Positions 56,880 to 64,000 of a stretch of 64,000 bases of DNA are shown piece after piece (the first letter of the stretch is position 1; each line of letters starts with the position of its first letter). A model generated the notes under the pieces. It did no database searches, was not told where the DNA came from, and saw only the letters and a program-made list of their open reading frames with translations. This DNA is from Hericium rajendrae (lineage: Eukaryota; Basidiomycota; Agaricomycetes; Russulales; Hericiaceae): contig CM065881.1 in assembly GCA_033439255.1 (NCBI GenBank), forward strand, positions 2,790,001 to 2,854,000, read 5' to 3'. A program made the translations under genes and the position numbers.

Positions 56880-59094
56880 TTAGGAACGGCCTGTCTCGCG
56901 ACCCCGGACCACAAGACCGGCGTCATAGGTTGAGACGTTCCAGCCATCTGCGAGTAAGGCTGCTTTGACGGCTGGCCCGAGGACAGCAACACCACCGAAA
57001 GAGTGGTTTCCTCGTCCAGTAATGATCTTGAGCGGCTGGGCTGTGAAGGATGTCAATTGCTATGCATGTACTCAGAACAAAGTGGGCGCACCAGGTGAGG
57101 CACCGTACTCTGCAAGGACCTCCCTCGCGATGGCGACAGCTTCGGAAACGGTAGTTCCATGAAGATCGATCGTAGTCCCGAACGCTGAGGTTATCCTGCC
57201 GGATTCTTAGAAACAGATCAAAGGCAAATTCAAGAACCTAGCTCACCTCTTGGATTCGATCATGCCACGGGCCGCCTCCATAGCTTCCTTCCTCGCCTGC
57301 TCCTGCAGCTCTCGCGCCTGCGAGGTGGAGCTGTCAGACACACGATACTGAAATTCTTAGCAGAGAACTTACCTGCTCAGCGTAGAACATAGCAACCTCT
57401 CCGCCATGATTCTTCGCATTCCCATTCTGCCACGCCCTCCCAGCAGACATGATTGCCTCCGCTCTCTTACTTCGCAGCTCCTCCATCCTCCGCTTCTGCT
57501 TCACAAACTCCTTCCCGTCAACACCGGCCATCAAGCCTGCCTCCCTCAGGCCCACGCGTAATTGCCCGACATCACCTGCAGCAGCCTTCGCTTTCGCCTT
57601 CTTACTCACGCCGTTCAGAGGATTATAAGCCGGAATGGAGGCCGCGAGCGGATGCGGACCAGACGGAGGCGGCTTCAAAGGGACCATATTCCATGCATTC
57701 TGAGGCTGCGGTGGTGGGGAACGAGCAGGTGCAGCCTGCGCTTTGCGCTGTGGGAGATATTTGTTGTAGCTTGGAGGGCCCGATGGGAGCTTCTGCGTGT
57801 ACTTGGAGGAGATCTCAGTACGGGAGGTCACAATTGGCGATGGCACGGGATTGTGATATGGCCCGATCTCCCATTGGCTAGCGGAGTCGGCGTCAAGCTC
57901 ACGTAAAAGCCAAATGAGATCGAGAGCGTCGTCGGGCTGGGATCGGCAGGCGGTGAGACAGAGCGGAGCGTCAGCGAAAAGCTGATCACGCGCTTCGCCG
58001 TCGAGCTCGTCGAAGACGGATGAACAGCGGAGGAGGTCATTTATGTTGAACAGGAGGATGGCGTCGTCGGGAGAAAGGTCCTCAAAAGCTGGGCCGGCGA
58101 TGGATCGGAGGGCAGAGCGAACGGCAGAAGCGGGTGTCGTGTAATCAGGGGAGTGGAAGAAGGACTGAAAGAAGGAGGGTGGATGCGAGGGTATGAGGCT
58201 GGCAAGGTGCGATGATAACGATGATACTTGGGTCCAGAGATCGGGTAGGGGTGGGCGGCCGGCGTCTCTCTTCGCGGTGGAGCGGACGTGATGCTGCTGC
58301 CGAACATCATTCAATGCAATTGTCCTGCCTTTGCCTTTCTTTTTCTTCGTCTTCTTGTCCGCAACCTCCCATCCTGCCTGCTCTGCCCTCCCGGGGATGG
58401 GTAACGTTGGTCCTGCCTCTTCATCTTCCAAAGCATCCAGCCCGCGCTCCTCCAAATCCCTCAGATATTCCTTCGTCAAAAGGCCCTCTATGACCCCTAC
58501 AATATCGACCTCCTCCTCGTCCTGCGGAGAATAACCGACCTCTGCAAGTGCATTCTCGAGACGCTGGGATGGGACGTGCGGGAAGGCGGCCTGGAGGAAA
58601 CCGAGAGGCGAAGAGAACGATGCGAGGCTGGACGACTTGCTGCGAGACTTCGGCGAACCGGAGGTGGGTGAGGTGGTAGCAGACCAAGTGGATGTCGCAA
58701 GCGAGGTAGCTTCTCCGAGGCCACTGCTGCTGATCGTGCTGCCATCTGTTATCTGCACGTCAGCGAAGGCATCATTCAGATGATGTTCATCCTCATCGGC
58801 CTGCAGGTCGGCCTGTGCAGCCAATAGCCCAAGCGTGAAGCGAAGCTCGTCGATCTGCTGATCCGTGGGAGGACCTTCTATTTCAATGTCTGCGACGAGC
58901 GCTGCAAGTAGCGTGGTGTCGAGAGGAGGGCAGAATTCCCGCTGAGCATATCAAAGTTGGTCGTGAAAGCAGCGGAAAGCATAGAAAGACAAACAAGATG
59001 TGAAGGCGTCAATCCTACAAAATTTAGATTAAGACGCTTTAAAGACACGAACCTGCAGGGACTCCTGTAATCCTAGCTTGGTCTTCTCTGCCAT
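56880..59094 (-). CDS. CUE-like, DUF1771 and SMR-domain protein (Cue2-like)
   Basis: Resembles yeast Cue2 and related SMR proteins; Cue2 cuts mRNA at collided ribosomes in no-go decay. The start at 59094 gives MAEKTKLGLQESLQ, then across a 110-bp intron REFCPPLDTTLLAALVADIE. A CUE-like helix bundle is FLQAAFPHVPSQRLENALAE and VGYSPQDEEEVDIVGVIEGL. The middle is Pro/Ser-rich. DUF1771 reads KRRMEELRSKRAEAIMSAGR, AKNHGGEVAMFYAEQAREL and QARKEAMEAARGMIESKR. The SMR domain has the catalytic-type DLHG motif (TTIDLHGTTVSEAVAIAREV) and LKIITGRGNHSFGGVAVLGP, VKAALLADGWNVSTYDAGLV, ending RGRETGRS (stop 56880-56882). Length near 640 residues is usual. No frame errors are seen. A hydrolase role is inferred from the DLHG and TGRGNHS motifs. 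Confidence 0.9.
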
Positions 59095-60537
59095 GAGTAA
59101 CGACTAGAAGCGTTGGCGAAAGGATATTGAGTTGAGGATAGTATCTTGGATGGATGTGGCGTAAAAGAAGCCTGAGAAACGCGCTCAAGCAGGTGCGGAG
59201 TATTTGACGGTGTCTCTCTTCGGAGGCTGACTCCTCATGCTTATATACCGAACGTCAGCCTCGCATTAGCCCTCTCATTTCTCTGTCGTTACTTGACGCT
59301 TTTGTTCAGCAGACAAAGCGTTGTGTTGCTGATTTAGGAAAAGTATAAGACTCGCTATATGAGGTCAAAGCTATTGTTACTGGTCATAACAAGATCACGA
59401 TGCGCATATTGGCAGTCAAGTGACAGACGTTTGGCGCAAACGCCGAGCATGCAACGGGCAGTGGAAGCCATCACGATGAGAAGCCGTTGTACATAAAATG
59501 AGGCATATGCGAAGTAAGCTTTGATCTGAGAAGAATCGTGGGGCAGATTAAGGCGTGCTGACCCGCCAAGTGATCTGGCCTTGGCCTCCTAGTACTTTGT
59601 TCAACTATGAGCATGGTCCTCGCACGGATCAGTCAAGGCATATGTGCCAATGAAGCCACGAAAAGGTAGAAATGATGCAATGAAATGTGCGGCTGGAGAT
59701 CTGCCAGTCGGAGAGTCGGACGCCTTGTTTTTGGTTCGCCACAGTCACCGGTTGAGGCACAACCGAAATATAGACTGGCTCGGACCCATACAATCCAGAC
59801 ATCTCCTGGAGGCCACGAAATCTATATGGCAAGGTCAGCAATTCAAGGCAAAAAAATGGAAAAGGAGACAGAGCTCAGCTCTATATCGACCAAAATTCAT
59901 CCTTGCGATCCCTAATCGATGATGGCCAAAAAGACGGCACCACTCAAGTACGAATGAAACACTGAATGCAAGATGCAAAATCCCATTCACACCTGTGGCC
60001 ATGGCTGATTCGAAGGCCGGCCTCAGCTGCAGCTTTGGTCCATACTCGAGTATACTACTAGTAGTAGCAAATTCGGGTTGGACCTGAGATGGTCAGCCGT
60101 TCAGAGAAGAAACCAAAACGGACCTTCTTATCCTAAGACATCACCAGAATGCGTCGAAGCTGTGGACTTGAGTCAAGTGGCCACCTTGTGCCACTGCCAG
60201 GCGGACAACGGTGGCGAAGTAGAGTCCCGACGGTACATAATAGAGGATGCTGTGCCGAATGCAACGGAACCAAATCATACCCGCGACATCCGGCATCAAA
60301 TGGACACGCACTTACAGCAGAACATGTAACAATATACACCTCTTCATCGACTCGTCACCATCTGCGCTCGTCGTCTTCAACGTCCTCGAGCAAGTGCAAG
60401 AAATCAAGAGAAGCGCCTACGAAGAGCAGTAACGCCGTGACACGGGCCGTTCCGCCGCCGCACTCTCGCCGCCAGCTGTCACAAGCAGCGCCGCCGACTC
60501 GCGAACTCATACATAAGAACCCCCGTAGCCGTCAACA
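59095..60537. other. Divergent intergenic region, no supported gene
   Basis: About 1.4 kb between the SMR gene and the DUF2015 gene. Frames near 59640-59920 and 60080-60570 shadow one another and match nothing. A CTAGTAGTAG tract lies at about 60057-60066. I see no RNA gene. Confidence 0.5.
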
Positions 60538-61163
60538 ATGCTGTTCTATATTTCTCTTCTTGCCTCCTTAGCGTTGCTGGTAATGCGTGCGTAGCGTCTC
60601 CTTTTTGTTTCGAATTCTTCGTCGAATTGTTACGATCCTTGAAACCGATTTGACCTGCGATCTCGTCTTTACTGACACTAATCCTGCGAAATCTACAGTG
60701 TTGTATCGTTACCGTTCAATTTTGCCTCTACCGCAGCGCTTGCGCTCTTTCATTTCTCATCCTTCTTCTGCAAATTATGCGCCTCTTTCAACCTTTACTG
60801 GTCAAGCGGCTGCTGGTATGACCAGCTCGACCTTCGATATCGAGGCCGATAATATCCGGGAGGGAGATGTTAGATCCGGTCTGGACGAGGTAGGAACTCG
60901 CGAGGTCATGGAAATCATGAGGAGGGAAGGCGTGGAGTGAGTCTTGCAAATGCTCGTCCTTTCCGGAATTCAGCTGACCATCGTGGCACGCGGCCGTGCG
61001 TCATCAGATTCGACCAGGCGCGGCTCATTCGCCATAATCGCATTCTCGCCGCGAATGGTATTGACCCTTCCGGTTCGTCTTGTGAAGTGCCCATCTATGT
61101 CGTGTCTGACGCATTTGTCTCGTAGGCATGCCGCTCGATGCCAAAGCGATTACCCATCTGTGA
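60538..61163 (+). CDS. DUF2015-family small membrane-anchored protein
   Basis: Small fungal protein of a family without a known function (DUF2015, named from memory). The ATG at 60538 gives MLFYISLLASLALLVMLLYR, a single N-terminal membrane anchor, after splicing a long intron (about 120 bp) from GT at 60589. Next come YRSILPLPQRLRSF and a serine-rich linker. The conserved part is TSSTFDIEADNIREGDVRSG, LDEVGTREVMEIMRREGVEF and DQARLIRHNRILAANGIDPS, ending GMPLDAKAITHL with the stop at 61161-61163. Two more introns (near 60936-61009 and 61077-61130) join in frame. The conserved Asp-Glu-x-Gly-Thr and Arg-His-Asn-Arg lines fit the family. The cytosolic side is probably the C-terminal helix pair. 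Confidence 0.85.
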
Positions 61164-63399
61164 AGACTAGACCCTGAATCACACCTCTATCTTTGGATCC
61201 TATCTGCATCTAATCTGGACACCATCTCGGACACTTCTGGCCTGATACCTATGTGTTTTGCTGCTTGATTGCTCTGTTGTTGTCGCTGGTCTGCTTTCAG
61301 TTTACTCATATTCCCGACATTCCTTAGTCTGCTTCCATTCACCCGTCTATGCTTGGTTTGCAGTCTTGACTGGTTCAATTGTAATTTTAGTACTCAATTT
61401 AGCGATATTTGACTCGGCCCCTAGTATCTGAGATAGCAAGACGCTTAACGGATGGCCTCAAGAATATCCAGGCATCTATGCAGGTCCCAGGTTGCGTCAA
61501 CACTGGTTCGTCCCGATGATTATCACCACGTCGCGCGCGATATTCTGACCACTCCGCAACATGACCAAGCTTCAAAAGCGCCTGCTTGGACGATCCACCG
61601 GGCAACAGGATGTGGGCTTCTAAAGGCCTAGTCGTTCGTTTTCTTGCCCTGCATATGAAGACGAAAGCATCGGAGCGCTGAAGTGTAAAACTCAAACAAC
61701 CCACTCGTCTTTCCGTGGATCTCGGCAGTGGAATATCCTGTTCTATCAGATGAAACGTCTCCATCAGCTGTGAAACAGTCTCTCATGCCACTGACATGCC
61801 TGTCGACGGTGGTAGTCTAGATGCCGCGCCCGTGCTGTCACCGAGCAATGCGAAGGCTACATTGTTAGAAGTTCAAGTTCCATCAGGTATGCACCTGTCT
61901 GTTCTCATCACGGGTTTGGATATGCCTGGCTTCTGATTTTGATGTGCCGTTAGACACCCGTATGATAGCGGCCTGGGTTCCAATGAACTGACACTTTCTG
62001 CCACGGTAGCTCAACCGGCGCGTGGCCCTGCGCGTCCGCGTCAAGTGCCAAATACAACGGCGTCTTTTCTTGTTGCTATCTGCACCTGGCCTGACGAGCT
62101 AAGCTTAGACTTGCTCGATATATCGTCGGCATCACCAAGTTATATGTCGAGACGTCGCTCTACTCTGCCGTATTGACATCATAAGGTCTCGACTTGATGA
62201 CTGACGCTGCAGGTCCGAGTCGGACTCTCATGATATCCCATATGCTTGGACGGTAGTGCGTACAGGAGTGACAGCCCTTTCCACCTTTCTGATTTCTTGT
62301 TGCCTGCTGCTGCCAGACTTAGCGCTGCAGAGTGCGGCGCCCTGCTGGCCTCATGATGTTCAGAGCGGCTCGCTCGTCCTGCATCTTCCAAGCTGGAGAT
62401 TGCATCGGCATTCAGATACGTGCATAAAGAATTGGCCGTCCCTTTGTGCTCTGATAGCGCTAGACCTGCACGTTGCGGAAAGACAACGTTTCCTGCAGGC
62501 TTGCAAGTAACACGTTGCAACCATCATTAATTTTCAAGTGACCGTGTGTCAGAATAACGCCAGCCAGGATGATTGCTACTTCGCGTTATCTCATAATCTT
62601 CTCCCAGATCTTCGTCATTGAGGCCTGACGCCTGAGGCAAAATTCCCGTATATCGATGGTTCGACACGTTCAACATTATCGAGGTTTCTGCCCATGGTGC
62701 AGAAGTCCGTCCACATGCAATCCCTGAATATGTACGAATTTCGCCTATGCGCTATCGACACAGGAATATGTTTATGCTCATTCATGTAAGTGCACAATCT
62801 GAACGAACAGCAAAATCAGCTGCTCCATACTCCTGCTATCAGACGCTGAGAATAACATAAGTCGTCAAATAATACAAGCCTCTGATGTATGTAACCAGAT
62901 GGAACCTGATGCTCAAACGAGGTCAAACCTTTCCATCTTCTGTTCGAGAAGCTTTTTTGAAGAGCGCTATTACTATGTTAGTGGATGATGAGAACATTTG
63001 ATGGGCCTTGCCTATAGCAGACGGCGGTGGAAGCTCTATCCATTTTTTTAATGGTTCGGATTTGCCTTACACTGCTAACCGTCAGGCCCCTAGCTCTAAG
63101 TGATATCAGGCGTAGCGCAGATGAAACGTGCATGTCCGCGCGCCTGATACGTACGAAGTGCTTGTGGTCTTCCGGCCATCGCATCGACCAGTCTGCGAAC
63201 CCAGCGGGAGATCAAAATTGATCATTTGGGAGCTCATATCTGCTTTCCCGGTATTTGGGACCGCCGGATTGATAAGTATAACATGTACGTTCCAGGTATT
63301 TAAGGAATGCGCATCGCAGCAGGCACCTCGTCTAACATCCTCACCTCCCCCCACTTTTCACTCAGGCTTCTGACCTGCGCAGTGTTCGAATCCTTGACT
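61164..63399. other. Long intergenic stretch with one weak gene candidate
   Basis: About 2.2 kb. Besides the weak two-exon candidate at 61796-62176 listed separately, frames on both strands (for example 61399-61764 and 62179-62520) lack family signal. The last 250 bp should carry the promoter of the gene starting at 63400. No repeat or RNA gene was recognised. Confidence 0.45.
61796..62176 (+). CDS. Possible small two-exon protein
   Basis: The ATG at 61796 gives MPVDGGSLDAAPVLSPSNAK and reads to LLEVQVPS. A 120-bp GT-AG intron (61890-62009) with a CTGAC just before its end joins it to AQPARGPARPRQVPNTTASF, LVAICTWPDELSLDLLDISS and a stop at 62174-62176. The product would be about 83 residues. 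Composition looks protein-like but I know no homologue, so this is weak. Confidence 0.28.
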
Positions 63400-64000
63400 A
63401 TGGCCGTCATCGACTCATTCAGAACAAACACTACTAGCGTCGCCGTGAGTTTTCACCTTTATCGGAACACCACGGCCGTGGTCCTGAAGTTATTCCGCCT
63501 CAGTACACATGGCCTATCGATGTTTCTGGCATCGAGCGCATCATGCTTTCTGCGCACGGTGACCTTCAAAGGCTCCTGAGGTAGGGGAACCGCTATGTTC
63601 TCCCGTTTGCAAATTGACACCTAAATTCAGCGCGTTCTTCGCGCGCACGATCACCATCAACCCCATCTATGCGCACAACTCCCCGCGCACCCAACTGGCA
63701 TCTGCAGAGCACCCCGTCACGCAGCGCCGCGAGGTCCACCTCCAGTGCTCGCGCAAGACGGTCTGCGTCGCCACCAGCACGGTCACGATCACCAGCCCGC
63801 TGTGCGAGCGTCTCTTCCTTGACGAGAAGTTCGCCATCGGACAGATGTTCCGGCGTATGGGAAAGGTGCCCGAGTTCGCGCTGCTCGCGTGCGGCTCTGA
63901 GGAACTCGAGGACGGCAAGCGCAAGCTCTGGCGGCGGTACACGCTGTCCATGGAGGGGTTCGAGACTGATATCACCGAAGTCTTCCCTGACCGCGACATG
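63400..64000 (+). CDS. Conserved basidiomycete protein, truncated by the window end
   Basis: Runs off the right edge. The ATG at 63400 gives MAVIDSFRTNTTSVA; a one-base slip near 63445 would join it to FSPLSEHHGRGPEVIPPQYT and WPIDVSGIERIMLSAHGDLQ, RLLS. A GT-AG intron (63582-63630, approximate) leads to AFFARTITINPIYAHNSPRT, REVHLQCSRKTVCVATSTVT, SPLCERLFLDEKFAIGQMFR and RMGKVPEFALLACG, ending TDITEVFPDRDM at the edge. I recall this pattern from uncharacterised basidiomycete proteins. The lines REVxLxCxxKxVCxATSTVxI and FAIGQMFRRMGKxPEF slightly recall the chorismate-lyase-like fold, but I cannot confirm it. Confidence 0.7.

Noticed and set aside
63380-63393. B-box-like GTTCGAATCC
   Set aside because: No A box at a suitable distance and no cloverleaf; it lies just before a coding start.
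1-64000. CRISPR array, rRNA operon or bacterial-type operon
   Set aside because: No regularly spaced direct repeats, no rRNA sequence, and all genes are eukaryotic and split by introns.

Overview
The window looks like nuclear DNA of a filamentous basidiomycete, probably an agaricomycete. Genes are dense and lie on both strands. Almost all are split by introns of about 50-60 bp with GT-AG ends and CTGAC/CTAAC branch points. The recognisable proteins are eukaryotic housekeeping or fungal families. I see no rRNA, no convincing tRNA, no CRISPR, no bacterial-type operon and no recognisable virus-like element.

Layout. 311-1143 (-) TMEM170-like membrane protein; about 1400-1692 (-) a tRNA-derived SINE-like repeat; 2007-4038 (-) Notchless/Rsa4; 5138-7057 (-) a disordered protein divergent from 7355-10028 (+), a coiled-coil protein tentatively SHE10-like; 11557-12669 (-) HP1; 12985-13765 (-) Y14/RBM8A; 14518-15234 (+) a MYND zinc-finger protein; 16543-17853 (+) exosome Rrp4, convergent with an acidic-tailed protein (17905-18494, -); 19117-22249 (+) TFIIIC 90-kDa-type subunit; 23274-29611 (+) ER ubiquitin ligase Doa10; 29860-31693 (-) a RING protein divergent from 32004-33733 (+), argininosuccinate synthase; 34057-37286 (+) Vps34; 37696-39686 (-) a cytochrome P450; 40769-42816 (-) F-box protein; 43816-47089 (+) RTC4-domain protein; 47391-48401 (-) tRNA 2'-phosphotransferase; 49148-51287 (+) coiled-coil protein; 52140-54641 (+) sirtuin, convergent at 5 bp with 54647-56271 (-), a KAT14-like acetyltransferase; 56880-59094 (-) a CUE/DUF1771/SMR protein; 60538-61163 (+) a DUF2015 protein; 63400 to the end (+) a truncated conserved gene.

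The genes do not form a pathway. Several deal with RNA and translation quality (Notchless, Y14, Rrp4, TFIIIC, Tpt1, the Cue2-like SMR protein), several with chromatin (HP1, sirtuin, KAT14-like, RTC4) and two with ubiquitin at membranes or elsewhere (Doa10, RING). I read this as ordinary fungal gene mixing, not a cluster.

Two points matter for anyone using the sequence. First, many conserved genes, including ones expected to be essential, change reading frame by one base at short homopolymers. The pattern suggests consensus errors, mostly a missing base, rather than pseudogenes. Second, exon boundaries given here were placed by eye from protein-family continuity and splice signals. The most interesting biology is an HP1 whose hinge carries AT-hook-like motifs, a fungal KAT14-like acetyltransferase abutting a sirtuin tail to tail, repeats inside Doa10, and the MYND-family C-terminal domain.
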